Assembly: GCA_036245805.1 (NCBI GenBank)
Contig: BTRK01000002.1
Location: forward strand, 9,916,689 to 9,980,688
Source: Pristionchus mayeri
Taxonomy: Eukaryota > Nematoda > Chromadorea > Rhabditida > Neodiplogasteridae
DNA: 64,000 bases
Direction of reading: 5' to 3'
The notes under the pieces were generated by a model. That model was not told the DNA's origin. It did no database searches and saw nothing but the letters and a program-made list of their open reading frames with translations. Positions 23,401 to 36,830 of this stretch are shown piece by piece. Every line of letters starts with the position of its first letter. The stretch's first letter is position 1. A program made the translations under genes and the position numbers.

Positions 23401-26046
23401 CAGCAAACATCAGAAATGCTATACCTCGAGACCGCCGAGATCTCTAGATCTGACGAGCTTCCCCGAGTGGATCGTGAGCATGAACAACTGCTTGAACTTG
23501 ATGTAATCTCGGATTATTTGCTGCCCTGAAATATCAGATGAATCCTTTTCAAGGTGGACGCATTTCCCGACTCGTCGTCACATGCAGTTGCCCACATAAA
23601 ACATTATGCACTATTATTTTTTATCGTGAAAACACATATTCAAACCTTCTTGAGCCGAGTATTCCTGCAGCACTGCCATCATACGCATGAAATAGTCTCT
23701 GCCTGGCGCGATGACTACCTCAGTATCGGCAGGGATGTCCCGACCGAGGTATGAGCCGAGGAAAAAGCGGAAGTCGAACTGAAATTACTATTATTTTCGA
23801 ATATTTCGATTGTAAATCACCATGCTGTCGTACAACTCCAGTTCGCCGAGCGTCGTTCGCCACTGTTCTGGCTTTGAAGTCTAAAAATTGTATTTTTTTG
23901 AAAACTTGAATTTAAGGTGAAGTGATGTAATTTATAGTGAAGTACGGACCGTTGTTCAGTTTTTTCCCAACTTCATAAGGAATGGACTGTAATTGAGTGT
24001 AAAATTTACCTGCGCGGCGAACTGCGGCGAGCACCGGGTGATCTTATAATCGAGCAGAATCGCATGGGCGAGCGCTCTTCTCATCCGTTCGTCGGCCCGC
24101 ATCCCCAGATCCTTGGCGAGCTCCAATCCGGCGTTGAATAGAAGACTGTTCAACTGCAGACGATTCGAGTTTTTGAACGAAATAATAGGGAACGACTACT
24201 AATTCGAGAACTTTTGCATCACAATTAACTCAACATGGCCCAAATTATCTTTGACCTACCCAGTGCTTGTCGAGTCTGCCCGATAACAGATCGTCTACAT
24301 GGAAACTCTCGAATGCACCATATATTGAGATGTGGCCAGTAAATGGAGTCGCTTCTTCGATCTGTACAAACGCACTATGTTTGCATTATGCAAAAGAAGT
24401 CTTGAATACTGTAATATATACTGTAGGTAAAGTTTTTTAACAAGTAAACTATAACTACAATATGTTTCACATCGGTAGCCGTAGTTCAGATTGTTCTGAT
24501 GTTAAATACAGTTTGAGTAGAATAGAGAACTGACCGTTAGAATGGTACGCGAGCTGATATCCTTTGAGTCTATCTGAGCCGAGATGTGGAACATCGACAG
24601 CGCATTGGTGCGGTAAGCGCTGGAATATAATTTTGCAATTTTAAATGGCATGTTAATGGTTTTACCCAATAAGCACATCTTCGATCGGCCGGGTATCCTT
24701 TGAGGTCGACAACCAGCCATTCATTTCCTGAATTTATGATATTTGTTTGCATCCATTATGTGGCGTGTTAGCTGTATTCGACCCGTGTCACTCATCCAAG
24801 GAATTATGCTCTCTATTACGGCAAGTTTTATTTGCCATCGCTTAATTTCAAAATTGTTAAAGTCTCGTACCTTGTAAGCGATCTGTAGCGACTCCTGTGC
24901 GCCTTCAATCGACTCTCTCATGCAGTTCTGAAAAAAATATTGATTTGAACGATACATTTCAAAAATGTTGAAAATTGAACATACCTCGTACGTTACCAGT
25001 GCTCCAGACTGAAACGTAGTGAGATTCTCGCCACTCGGATTGTGCAATACTGCAATTTTATATTATTTTTATTTATTTTTATTTTGTATTTATTAATGTT
25101 TTTTCAGGTGAAATTTCAAGGAAATTGCTCACATCTCGCAAAGAGCTGCGTGATTCTGTCGTACGAGTGGAAACTCGTTTCAAGAGCCACATTCCAATCA
25201 ACGGCCTTCTGAGCGCGAATTATCGTACTGAAATATGTAGTTTATGAATTAAACAAAATTTCATAGTTGCATAATATTATCATATTGCTTCCAAGTCTTT
25301 GAGCTTTTCTTGCAAGAGTGCGAAATTCGGATAGCCGTATCTTCATTTCTCACACTCTCACGTCGGGCCGAATGAAAACGTGATTGGAATGACGAGACAG
25401 TGGTATCGTTTGACCAACTCTATTGTGTTCACTCACTTCTCAGCCCACCCTCCACATGCGTATTCGTAAAAGTCATCGCAGGGAGCGACCGGCGAGGGCC
25501 TGTTTTTGACTGCAGCAGCAGCTGATTTTCGGAGCAATTTTTCTGCTGCATTGACGCACGAAGTTGTAGTGCAAGCTGAAAATTTGTTTCGATTTTGGGA
25601 GCAGATGAAAATGAAATTATGAAATGATAATGTGAAATGATGTCATCGACGAATAAAACGCACTCGTAGTCGATAAAAAGTGTATGATGATAGCCGTAAA
25701 AATTGATGAGAGTACCTAAAAATTATTATTTTTGGGGGTTTAATTTCGGGTTTTGCTTACCAGTAGAGAGATAAGGACGAATGAGAAAATGAGTAACCGC
25801 TTTAGTGATAACTGCAATTAGTTGTTGATTGTTGGGTACTTTTCAAAATGTATGCTTACCCGTATAGTAGTGCAATGCTCTTCTTGATATGAGGCTTCGT
25901 TGCGCAGCGCCGTTCGCTCCTCCGGTGACTAAATTATAATATATGAATACAAATAAATAGCATTGTATGTTCAACTGTGAACCAACCATTATTTCCGTAA
26001 TTCCCGGTTTCCATACACAATTTTTATAATTACACTTGTTTTTCAT
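20402..26046 (-). CDS. Neprilysin-like M13 zinc metalloprotease, about 25 exons, about 790 residues
   Basis: Type II membrane ectopeptidase cleaving small peptides. Exons: 25987-26046, 25860-25928, 25761-25811, 25664-25715, 25437-25575, 25133-25227, 24985-25049, 24871-24927, 24666-24727, 24535-24619, 24260-24361, 24010-24153, 23821-23880, 23646-23778, 23425-23525, 23108-23233, 22789-22977, 22604-22691, 22380-22560, 21935-22002, 21276-21391, 21027-21092, 20914-about 20999, 20716-20795, 20402-20501. Residues 44-70 form the signal anchor, encoded by two tiny exons. M13 landmarks follow: PCDDFYEYACGGW, NVHYNYESNSILFP, zinc motif HEMTH (about 633-637), ENTAD (about 690-694), LPGLELNADQ, AFFTAFAQNWC, and the end FSCPAGSKMNPTNKCTLW. 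The substrate motif NAYY is changed to NVHY. Every junction keeps frame except the one near 20999-21027. Confidence 0.92.
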
Positions 26047-26734
26047 TTCGCTAACTTTTGAAGCACTGATTACAGGTCTGATTCAAAACGCCTTATTTTC
26101 GAGGCACAGAATCCTACAAAATGGCGGGAACAAATTGTTCTTTGGAGTAGGAAGGGACGGGAAGTAATTAATTAGCCTCCCAGACCCGCCTCGATTATGC
26201 AATGGAAATAAGGAGTGTCTGCTTCGTAAACAATACGTTTTTTTTCGAAGAACAATTCACCAGCACCTCTTCGAGTAGCGCGGTTTCCGACCCGCCAACT
26301 CCGCCGCTATCCCAGCTCTCGACCGAGGGGCAGAGGTGTAAACCACGCATCGATGCCAACTCCATCATATGCATGGCGCATACTAGTCGACTAGAAATAC
26401 TAGAGGAAAGTAGGCAAGAGACATGTGCGAAGGTGTGCGTATATAAGTAGTAATTTCAACACTTTTCAAGGGAGGGAGGGGCATATCCCCCCCTTCTCGC
26501 TTCCACGAGCTATTCTCAACCTCATTGGATTAGGATGCGCAAAGGGCGCGATTTATTTGGAGGAGGGATAAGCCCGCGAATAGCGCCCATACATGTGCTG
26601 CGGCCGGCTATTTCCAGATGAAAATTTGCGGCAGGATTCCCAATTCGGGGCAATTGGCCTTAAGCTGCAAGGCTTGGCTGGATGGTCAATGAAGCCCACA
26701 GATAATGCACACCGATTAGGGCTTGTAAGTCGTG

Positions 26735-26806
26735 CGCCGTCTCTTCATTTCTCACAACAGTGGTTGGTTACTCGAGATAGTGTATAAAATGAAGACTATC
26801 GTCTCT
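26735..26806. repeat. CTCTC-core hairpin repeat
   Basis: CGTCTCTTCATTTCTCACA pairs with GTGTATAAAATGAAGACTATCG around an imperfect centre. Same terminal motif as the hairpins near 16690, 25330, 35430 and 38790. Confidence 0.55.
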
Positions 26807-27614
26807 CGAACCTAATCGCTTTCATGTCATTTGGGTATTAACAATTAGCATCGACGTAATAGTGCTCACATCATTCAAAGATGAGTAATACCAGCATAGT
26901 AAATTATCGCGCCAAATAGTATTGGAGAAATTGCTCGAAAAACTCAGCGCCGCTTGGCTACACTCTACCCCGGAATCTCGAAGATGACGTCTTCCATCAG
27001 GATTCAATTCCCGCAGTCGAATGGCCTCGTTCTGTGCCAGACCGGACTGCAAGCTTGCTAGATCGAAGATGACGACAAAAATGAACTGCGGATGAATTGA
27101 CGTCAACACATAGTGGGCGAAAAAGTTACGGAAAACGAACTATGCAAAATACAGGAAAATATGGCTTGTAGTCTCTAGCGCGTAGGCAACTAACGAAGTT
27201 AGACAATGGGACGTACTGTCCGTTACAGAACACTTAGCTTTAGCTATGCAACGTCACTTTCCTTTCCAGGAATAAAATGCCATCTGCTATGCCAAATAGA
27301 TCTATAGTCTATAGTATTCAGACTACCTACTCGGCATAGACAGTGTGTATCACGCAAGTGTTACAAATATACCGATAATAAAAACTAATTTATAAATACA
27401 TGAGTGCGTGGACGAATATCGACCGCGTAAATCGTCAAGGCCGATGAGTACTTGCTAAAATAGCGGCGCGCAGGTGCCTTTACAGACGTAAGACATCTGA
27501 ATTTACTCCACGTCACGTAGTCGCCTCATCACAGAAATACAGCGAACGTGCAGTGGAAAAGAAGTAAGGGAACCGCTAATCATCCTGTCATGCGCAGTCA
27601 TCCCCCGATGAATC

Positions 27615-28050
27615 GTCTGGCTCTCTCCAAACCACACGCTCTCTCGTCGAATCTGAATGAGCGAGAGAGTGTATGATATGTAGAGAGCGAGGCCATTGCT
27701 CCATCCCCTGGAGGATCCCGTAGGCAATGCCAGGGTGAGAGCCCAGTTGTCTGCCACCTCACCCCCGCATGCTCTCTCGATTGAGCACGCTCTATCAGCG
27801 ACTGGTGAGGGAAAAGATAGGGAACGTGAAGAGCTAATACTCTTCACTATGGACTATAGATGATATTGTCTGAGTCTCTCACATAGACACACTCTCTCGC
27901 CAGCCTGGTCAATGATGAGGATGCTCTAGAAAAACGAGCGCAGTGTGCCCCCGCACAAGACGGAGCCGGATCAAAAATGCGAGCAATCGTCTGACTCTCT
28001 TCAATTTGCACACTCTCTCGCTTTCTCTAACCATAGACAGAGTGCGTAAA
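27615..28050. repeat. Cluster of CTCTC-core hairpins
   Basis: At least three hairpin-like units follow one another, with CACACGCTCTCTCG facing CGAGAGAGTGT (27640-27672), CATGCTCTCTCGATTGAG (27769-27786), and GCACACTCTCTCG facing AGACAGAGTGCG (28006-28042). Such crowding is not seen elsewhere in the window. Confidence 0.5.
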
Positions 28051-29301
28051 ACGCGGAGAACCAGACATGCTCAAAAATGCATGAGACACTTGGAGGCCGG
28101 AAGAGCAATAGGGTAGGCAGTAAAGCCCGCGCGCGCCACCAACAATGATGACGCAGCAGACGAAGATTAGGGAAGCAGCGCGACAACACACGCCCGACTC
28201 GAATGATCGCAGAGTTCGGGTTTTCGGGTCCATTTTTTTGATTTATTTAATGAAATGTACGTAGTTCTCCAAAAAGAACACAGGAATGTAAGGCTAGTGC
28301 AACTATTTACGAAAATATTCTCAACCGACTCGCAATGAATCGAGCACAGAGTTTAGACCCAAAATTGCTCAATAAACAACTGTTTTAAAAGGATTGTCCA
28401 CCGCTGAAAATATGGCATAGATGGATCAAGAATTGCTCAATACATGGAAAAACGTTAATATTGTATTTAAATATTTTCGAAACTATTCACTCACGCTCAC
28501 GGTAGAACTTCGCTGTGATCGAATGAGGCCTTGTCGCGAGGAGCAGAGCGATTCATCGTCCTCAACATATTTTAAAAATATTTTATAACTGAGATGTGTC
28601 CAAGTGATTGATTTCACATCGTATTGTCATCATTTGAACAATTGTTGAAGCGTATCCGATCTCGTTTCTTTCGCGATACAGACGAGCCAAAAAATATGTT
28701 TTTTTTAATCATGGAAGAACCATCGAGAGTAATTTTCAATCACCTCCTTCCTTGTCAATCCGAGCGTTGGTTTTATCAATGTTGAAAAATTAACATATCT
28801 TCACATGATTATATCATTAAATGAAATATTCAATGATACTGGTAACTACCTGATAGGAGGTGGATGGCGCTCCGTACTGAACGGGCATGAGCAGACCGGG
28901 CATTTCCGAGCCATCCAGTGTGACGGGAAGAGAAGGGAGAGAGTTGATAGGGCTGAAGTGAAAATGACGATAGTTGCAAGGGCTTTGATAAATATTTGAC
29001 TACTTGAAACAGCAAGAGGCGAAAAACGGCTGAAGGAATGATGTTAGGTCGAAATATATACAGGCTTGAGAAACGAATATGACTTTGCTAATGTGCGAAA
29101 ATATGGCGAGAGAAAAGAGTGGGGGAGTAGGGATGAAGCTTTGTTTTTGCTCATTTTCGAACTTCTTAGAATCAGAGCGCAGACGTTCAACTCTGACGTC
29201 AAAAGCAGGCTGATATTGCACACAAAACTGAACGAATTAGACAGGACAAGGTGTCCGATCGAAGATGAGGGCAATTTGTGATGTGAAAATGTGCTGATTT
29301 T

Positions 29302-29778
29302 TCACCGAATTGCGACACCGTAGGCTACTCGTTGTCGACGCATGCATGATTGCCTTCTACCAAAAATGCCGTGATACATTATCACACAGCTTGCCGATCG
29401 GAAATAGAGCCAGCTGTACGTTGCAGTGTTTGCCAGGAAAGCACCCAATTGTACCACTTTCATAGGAAAGCAGATCAGAATAATATACGGTAAGAGAGGC
29501 GTGAATGTTAGCAAATTCTGGAAGTAAAGTTGCGTGTCGAGTAGGTGGTAATTGGCACTTGAGTGCGCTAGGCACTCAGTACTCAATCCTAGCGACGCAA
29601 TTTCCGGCTTCACCCACTGCTTACCGCCATCCATTATAGCGCCTGAAAACGACACCTCACAAACCACTCGGATTGCATTACATTTGCGTGCTGGGGGCAT
29701 CAGACAACAACAGAGCGTTAAGCGCATTTCACCCTGAAATACACACTCTGCTATATTTACATTGTTTTCGTGCTTCAT
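29302..29778 (-). other. Unassigned open frame with hydrophobic segments
   Basis: A 158-codon frame contains a hydrophobic stretch around LLTFTPLLPYIILICFPMKV and a following weaker one, then a basic end (FGRRQSCMRRQRVAYG). This could be a remnant of a serpentine receptor C-terminal exon. Spacing and motifs do not match any class well, and no flanking exons were found. Chance is a real possibility. Confidence 0.2.
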
Positions 29779-29824
29779 AGGTCATGCGCACTAAAGCGTT
29801 TCATCAAAGATCAAAATAAACTAT

Positions 29825-30520
29825 CACGAGAATGGACGAAATATAAGCTTGAAGCGTGTCAACTAGAACCAATACATTTGAAGAGAATCTTTTGAGAATA
29901 GAGCTAGCTTCTGGTCAAATCCGGAGATCACAGGGGATAATACTCGAATTTGTTCGCTTTTGACACATCGATAGCTGCAGATTGTCTAGGTCATAACAAA
30001 AAAAACGATTAGAATCTCTAGAGATGGCTTCGAAAGTGTTATCAGCCAAATGGACGAAATATAAGCGGCAGAAGCTTGTCAACTAGAACCTATGAAATAT
30101 AGAAGAAGCATGTGAAAATATAGCTAATTACACCAATCCGACGATCATATCGGATAATACTAGAATTTAGCTGCTTTTTACACTAGAAAAATTCCGATCG
30201 ACGATGTTTTTCTAGAAAAAATATTTTTAAAAAAAGATTAGCAGTCTTTAAAGATGGCTTCTACTCTCTTCATTATATGTTATCACTGGTCAATCAGAAC
30301 GGTTAGATAATATGGTGTGCAAATAGTTGTTTCCCACCAAGCAATCAATTGATCGGAATATATTACGGTGTAAAAAGCAACTAAATACGAGTCTTATCCG
30401 CTGTGATCGTCGGATTGGTCGAGAATTAGCTCTATTTTCTCATGATTATACTCTATTTCATATGTTCTAGTTGACACGCTTCTGTAACGCTTATATTTAC
30501 CCTAATATATGACCATGCAT
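29825..30520. repeat. Three-copy repeat with foldback arrangement
   Basis: The block containing TGGACGAAATATAAGC and GTCAACTAGAACC appears at 29832-29960 and again at 30050-30185. It appears a third time inverted at about 30360-30500, where GTTCTAGTTGACACGCTTCT and GCTTATATTTACCC are read backwards. The second and third copies flank a 170-base middle, as in a non-autonomous element with long inverted ends. The first copy is a nearby direct duplicate. Confidence 0.65.
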
Positions 30521-33500
30521 ATCACAGATATGGCTGCGTTTCTGCGGATATCGGGAAGCTTTCTAGGCAGGTTAAACTTGGCAATATTCTATTTAGGAAG
30601 ATAAGTGGGAAAGGATACGAATCTCGCGATCACAGACGGATTCTGTGCAAAGGTATAGGCGACAGGAAAATCTACATCAGATTTTTGAAATCGCTGAGAC
30701 CAAGATGAGCAAGGGGCCTTATATAGCAAATAGCATGTAGGCAGCAATTGAATTCGCCGAAATTGGAGTTTTAGATTACGCAAATCCGCACGCAGGTGGA
30801 TTGAGCGGACATCCTTTCACCTGACTTCCAATTTGGAGGCACTCTCTCAGTTTAATGCGCTATTTCGTAGCCCGGAAAGCAAGGGAACAAGTCGACTGCT
30901 CACCACCCCCCGACTTCCATCGCTGAATAGCGGACGCGATGGCTTCTTGATTGCTTCCCATAAAGACAACGACCCGAGACCGGAAAGAGGCGCAAACAAG
31001 ACTTTCATGAACTAGGCGAACTATAGCTCGATGCACAGGGCTATACCTCTTCATTTTCTATTCTCTATCATAGCTCCACTGGTCTTTAAAGTTTAAATGA
31101 TGGATATACGAAGGGTCGTTTATCGAACTCTAGGGTATCCGACACTCTAACGATAGACAACGCGGAAAATGGCAGTATGAAGCATGATATGCATATAAAG
31201 AACAAGTTCCTCAGTTGAGAGACTACTGCGAAGTCCAGTGAAATCATGCATACAATGAAATTAATGGGCCCGACATGGGTGCAAGCAATAACCTTAAGGA
31301 AGCGAGGGATGAAAAGTATTGTAGAGGACCACAAACCATGGTCCTCTTGGAAATTCAAACACAAAATTCAGGAGGCGGGCCCGTTAAGTCATGTAGGGGT
31401 TCAGGAACGACGGTACAGTAGGATTGCCAATGCCAGTTTTTGATCAACAATGAAGGGTGTCTTCGGAGAAAGAATGCCCTCAACAAACCAGTCATCTGGC
31501 TTCACCGATTACTAATTTCGCGCAGACAATACATATTCAAGAAAGAGTAGTCAGGGACAACAGCGTCATTCATTAATCCAATATGGTCTGAGTATGATCT
31601 CGATGGAAAACGTAGATCGTGTTGCAATTAACGAGTTGATTTACAGCGGAGTTTTTCGCAAGAAACGAGTTGCTAATGAGTGTAAACACTGAATATGTTA
31701 GGCGTACACATTACTAGCTTCCAATAGGACAAAATTCAGTCGTCATTAGCCGTGCACTTTCGTCGATTGTCAATTGTTCCTGCCTACATTGAGAATCGAA
31801 GGAATCTAAAAATACGCGAGAAGAGGATATATAGTGTATCATTGTTGCGTACATGACACGCTACAGAGATCATCATCAAGACGGGAAAACGCATCATCTC
31901 AATTGTGCATAGATGTTGAATTGCGACAAATTAATCACCATAGATAGAAGCTAGATACGCAAATATAGACAAAGAAAGTATAAATTCCAGGAGTAGTCTG
32001 GGGCGACCGGAGCGCGTCATGATCGAAACAGGAAAGAAATCAGTGAGTGGTCAACATGAGGTGTGATAACACAGGTGAGAGGGCACCAGGTGGCGGAGGC
32101 GAACTTTTGATCGTTCAGGCCACGTAGAAGGATTTTCAGAAGTAATGCGAACTGACAAGGCAGGATATTCGCGCCTTGGAAATGATGGCACACTTTGATA
32201 GCCGAAACCGCGTTATTATAATGTCTAGAATGGGAAAAATAAGATATGATCGTAGAGCAAATGAGAAATAGGAAGAGGCGATTTTTTGATCATTTGGTTC
32301 AGCCAGTAAATCATCGATTCAGCCAAACCGAAGCCCTACATGTTTACGTAGATCGGTCTCAAAAAGTAACTACTCCACTTTCTCCTTAGCTCCTTAGGTA
32401 TGGGAGTCGGATTTGTGATCACGGGGTTTAAGTATAATGCTAATTCAAATACCCACTCACATATACGTACTTTAATAGGAATCCCGAGGTAAAAGGCAAC
32501 ATCGTAGTACGAGTGAGAACATAATTGGTTTTTGGCCACCGTGATCAAAGTGAAGTTTGGCAGGAGTTAGTTCGGCAAAAAAAATTCCCGATGATACACA
32601 CATCGCTTGGTTCAAGTCAAGCTTCAACTTCTAACCACTACGAGTAGGCAATAATCAAGCAATGCATTTGTTAGCTCGAGATTATTCTAATTGGATAAGC
32701 TGGATATCTTACAAAATAATGAATCCACAAAGCGCCTGCAAACCCAAAATCGCAGACTGGAAGGAAGAATCAGGACATAATTAGGAATTGTACACCGTAG
32801 CCAGAGAGTAGCACTATCGCCCAAGAAGGTATTCTGGCGAAATGACGTAGCTACGAGCTATCAGCCCTTCCTAACTACAATGCGTGCGAAATAACATGAA
32901 GCCTGAAGCCTCTCATAGCGCATCCGGCGCGTGTGTTTATACACATACTTTGCATCACCACGTTTGAGGAGGCGGGGTGTTTAGCGCTTTGTGTGCCCGC
33001 GAACACTCATGACGTTTTTGAAATTGATGATTCAAGGAATCACAAACTGAAATCAGATTGGAATGATGTGATAACATGTGCCGAGAAGTCTCGGGAGCCA
33101 ATAAGCTCATATCACTTCCTTCATTCAGCACAGATTGTTTGTGGGCTTCAGGGCAATAGATCAACACGCTGGGATTTCAGGATGATTTCATCAATTATTG
33201 CTGTAAATTGATTAATAAGCGTTCCGACTTGTGCTAACGTAAGGATTCAACAAGCATGGCCGATTACAGTAGGCTGATTGGAACGCTGAGTCACGAACGC
33301 TCAGCAAGTGTACGGGATGTGTAATCAGGAAGTTGGCACTAATCATGGCCCGTTTACTGTAATCTAAGAGCAAATCAATGAATAAGTCAGGGATTTGCTG
33401 TTCACGAATTTTCAAGTGTTCAGGCTCCTGTCTCTCTAAATGCTCTACTTTGTGGACCTGAAACATGCCTAAAAAATTTAAAATCCAAGTATCCAAAGGC

Positions 33501-33640
33501 AAAGACAGGAACGCGGCGAAAATCAAAGGAATTTGCGGTGACGAAATGAGGGGTGCACGGGCGGGAAATCGCCTGAGGCGATGGGCGAGGAGAGATTGTG
33601 AGAAATCGAGAGAGGTCACCCACGCGGAAGGAGCGCAGTT
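30521..33640. other. Gene-poor interval
   Basis: Only short open frames without recognisable motifs. A weak TCTTCATT-type half hairpin lies near 31045-31075. Nothing else is supported. Confidence 0.4.

Positions 33641-33685
<45 letters not shown>
33641..33685. repeat. C-run followed by (CT)n microsatellite
   Basis: Nine C bases are followed by about 17 CT units (33651-33685). The arginine/glutamate and serine/leucine runs in open frames crossing it are artefacts of this repeat. Confidence 0.95.
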
Positions 33686-33686
<1 letters not shown>

Positions 33687-33687
<1 letters not shown>

Positions 33688-34559
33688 GCAGCGCGAGCGT
33701 AATTACTCATTGTCACTTATCACGAGGTGACGTCACGCGAATTGAGCAAACTTCGCTAGAAAATATGCCGCGAAAATTACATGCCGCTACTGTGCTCGAA
33801 CACCACAGAGCAGAATGATCGGATAACGAACATATGTAAATGCGATAACAAGATATCGAACGGGGATATAAAGTAATATCAAACAATCGGGAGACGGCTG
33901 AAGAAATATTGTCAGCCGGGAGGTACTAGATGACAGCCGGCTTGGATGAGTTTACAATCCGGCATAAAGTTTGAAAATTTCTGGTCGAGGCTTCAAAACT
34001 GACTTCAAAAAGGCAGCCTGCTTGAAATGCCGTTTTACCATCACACTACTGTCTAGCGTCTAATGTCTGATTCGAAAAAGCAGCTCGCACAAAGCATATT
34101 CGCATACAATATCGCGTCCTTTTCAGCCCTCTCTAGCACGCGATTGCATCATCGAAAACCACGGTGAGCCTAGTAAACATCAGCACTCCATGACCAATTC
34201 GAGGGAAAGAGCGCAAAATGCAATCGCTCGGATGCAAAAGTGCATAATATAGCGTGAAGTATGCGTTGATCTGTCTATAAAGGGGAAGACACGATCACAT
34301 ATGGTGTTTCTGCAAAACAGTGCGACAAAAGCGCATAAAATAGCATTAAATATTCGATAATATACATCTAAAAGGGGAAAGAGACAATATAAACTACGCT
34401 GTTTCTGCAAAACAATGCGGGGGACAATCACAAGGGAGGCAAGAGGGCGGGGGGCGCTTTTTTCGAAGTGTGTAAACTTGTCAAAAACGGGTAATGAACC
34501 TAATGGTATGCGATTCTCGCGCGATAGTGATTTATGAGTTGGTAATGGCGGAAGAGGTT
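33687..34559. other. Intergenic region
   Basis: No gene or clear repeat. It leads into the degenerate tandem arrays. Confidence 0.35.
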
Positions 34560-35130
34560 ATGTTAAAGATATTGCAAAGGGCTGCCTTGAACCAGCTTTT
34601 TACGCAATACACCTGTAGCTGTCCATTTCGCTTGGTTTGGTACCTACTCAAGATATAGGTACAACACGCGTAGGAGAAGCATGTAAAGCGCTGCCTTGCA
34701 CCAGTTTTGTGAGCAATGCCCCCGGAACTGTTCCATTCTACTTGGTTTGGTGCCTAAACACAGGATTAATAACACAACGCGTAGGAGAAGCTTGTAGTGG
34801 ACTGTCCTGTGCGAGCTTTTTGAGCAGCCTTCAGGGAACCGTTCGTTTCCGCATGATATACTCGCTCCATGGCCAGGATTAGTAACATGAAGCTTAGCAA
34901 AACCGGTGCTTTCGTCACGCCTCTGCTAATATGTTACTAAGAAAAAGTGGTGAGCGCAGAAGAAGCAAGATCGGAACAACGATAGTATTTCCCCTGCCTA
35001 CTCCCGTCTCTACGATCCAAACGATGTGTTTACTAACAAAAACCCCAGGAAATGTGCTCGGGAGTATTAGCAATAGGCAACTTTCTTCGTCCTTCAGCTA
35101 ATTTATTACTAAGAAAAAGTGGTGAACAAT
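34560..35130. repeat. Degenerate tandem repeats, field 1
   Basis: Units of about 120-130 bases share GGTTTGGT, CACAACGCGTAGGAGAAGC, a CTGCCTTGCACCAG-like block and an ACTGTTCC block (copies near 34570, 34640, 34750). A second pair at 34920 and 35095 shares TTACTAAGAAAAAGTGGTGA about 171 bases apart. Copies are substantially diverged. Confidence 0.7.
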
Positions 35131-35589
35131 GACGCACTGAAAATGGAAAGGATAGATGGAAAAATGTTTCTCTGATTCTTCCGTTTTGATGATCCAAAAA
35201 ACGTCACGACTTCTAACAATAGCGAAGGGCTACGTCAGGGGTGGTCCCCATTTGAATAATTTACTAAAGGAAAGCAGGAAAATTTCGAAAAGTGAAACAG
35301 GATGGGGAGCAAGAGAGATCGCGGTAAATTGCTAATCGTGAACATTATATGTTCTTGTAACGTTCATATCTAGGCCATAATTAGTAACTCCACGCTAAAA
35401 TAGCACGAGCAAGAAAACCTTGACAAGAAATCGTCTCTTCATTCTGCACTGTCTTTCGCCACTCAAACCAACGAGAGATCACTCAGCATGATATCGTGAG
35501 GGCCACGGGGCGTGGTGGTTAATTTCTGCAAGAATGAGGGAGAGGAGAAGATAATGGGAGAGTGATCAATGAGAGACTGGATTGTGAAT

Positions 35590-36830
35590 CACACGCTGCA
35601 GGCACCAGTCAGCAATTCGACGAACACATTGCACGAAAAGAGTATGGAGGGTCTAGGAAGGGGCGGCACGAGAACAAACAATGCGACTGAAATACAAAAA
35701 AAACACTAGACAAATTTGAGCGAAAATATGAATTGTTGTTAGGATTTAGAGTATCACGCTGCAAGCGCCAACCATTCGACGAACAGATTGCACGGGAAGG
35801 GTACGGAGGTTCCAGGCAAGCGTTGCAATAAAGGGTGATTGATAATCTCCCGAAGATCAATAACAAATTCTCTCTAGCAAAGCTTTAAATGTATAACGTT
35901 TTGCGCTGCGATTAACCCCTCTTTGAACTATTATGAACGACGTACACGTAATCACACTGCAGTCGCCTGTCAGCAATTCGACGAATTCGCGCTGCACGAA
36001 AAGAGCACGGGGCGTTTCAGGAAAGCGTTGCAAGAGTGGCTGATACCTCAATTCCAGAAGATCAAAAGTGACACAAGAACAAATAATGTAGCCACAAATA
36101 TCAGTGGACAATAAGGTGCTATGATCGTACAAAAAATTGGACTGACAAGGGAAATATAATGCGTCAAGAAGCAAAATATCGGAAAAGATAAATCAAGGTG
36201 TTCCTGGAAGTGAGTAATTCTTGGATGTTACATTTGAATTCGAAATTTAGATAGACATAGTGAATCACGTCGCAGCCTCCTACTATTCGACGAATTTGCA
36301 CCACGGAATGAGCTCGGGCGTTCCAGGAAAGCGTTGCAAAAACACATGATGGCATATCAAAGGCGGATGGCAATCAAATAATGTAGACTTTGCAAAAAGT
36401 CTCAATAGACAACGCCACGAAAGACACACTCGCTAAAAAGGATGACCGCGATTGTATCTGTCGCTCGGAGGTTTGATCGGATTTTATATTGTGAAATGCG
36501 ATTTAAGCTGCACGCTCCGGCTATAGCTCCCGAAGTGAAATCGCGGAATGAGCACGGGCGTTCCAGGAAGGTGTTGCATAAAAGCCGCAAGGAACATCGA
36601 GACATCATAAGTGCTAATAGTCGCGTGTGACTGCGCGATTTTCGCTAACGTCGCGGTCCAAAAGCGGCAAATTATGAGCTCTTCTGTGCTTGGTTTCAGA
36701 GCTTTCAAGACATTATGTAATGCGATGAAAGCAAGAGGAAGTGAATCATGCTGAAATTCGGCGAATGCATGCCCAGAAAAGTCTCACGCGTTCCAGAACG
36801 GTAATGCACGAAAGAGTTGTTACCCCTACA
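35590..36830. repeat. Degenerate tandem repeats, field 2
   Basis: A recurring block with AATTCGACGAA, TGCACGAAAAGAG and GGCGTTCCAGGAAAGCGTTG is found near 35608, 35768, 35964, 36287, 36535 and 36763. Spacing is 160-320 bases. Open frames across the array are chance. Confidence 0.75.

Larger units (their letters stand above)
26047..29301. other. Gene-poor interval with hairpin repeats
   Basis: This is the upstream region of neprilysin. No gene is recognised on either strand. Hairpin repeats lie at 26735-26806 and clustered at 27615-28050. Confidence 0.4.

Noticed and set aside
27615..28050. CRISPR-like array
   Set aside because: The units are palindromic hairpins of unequal spacing without constant repeats and unique spacers, and the genome is eukaryotic.
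33420..33818. Open frames with long serine/leucine or arginine/glutamate runs
   Set aside because: The runs are translations of the (CT)n microsatellite at 33651-33685.
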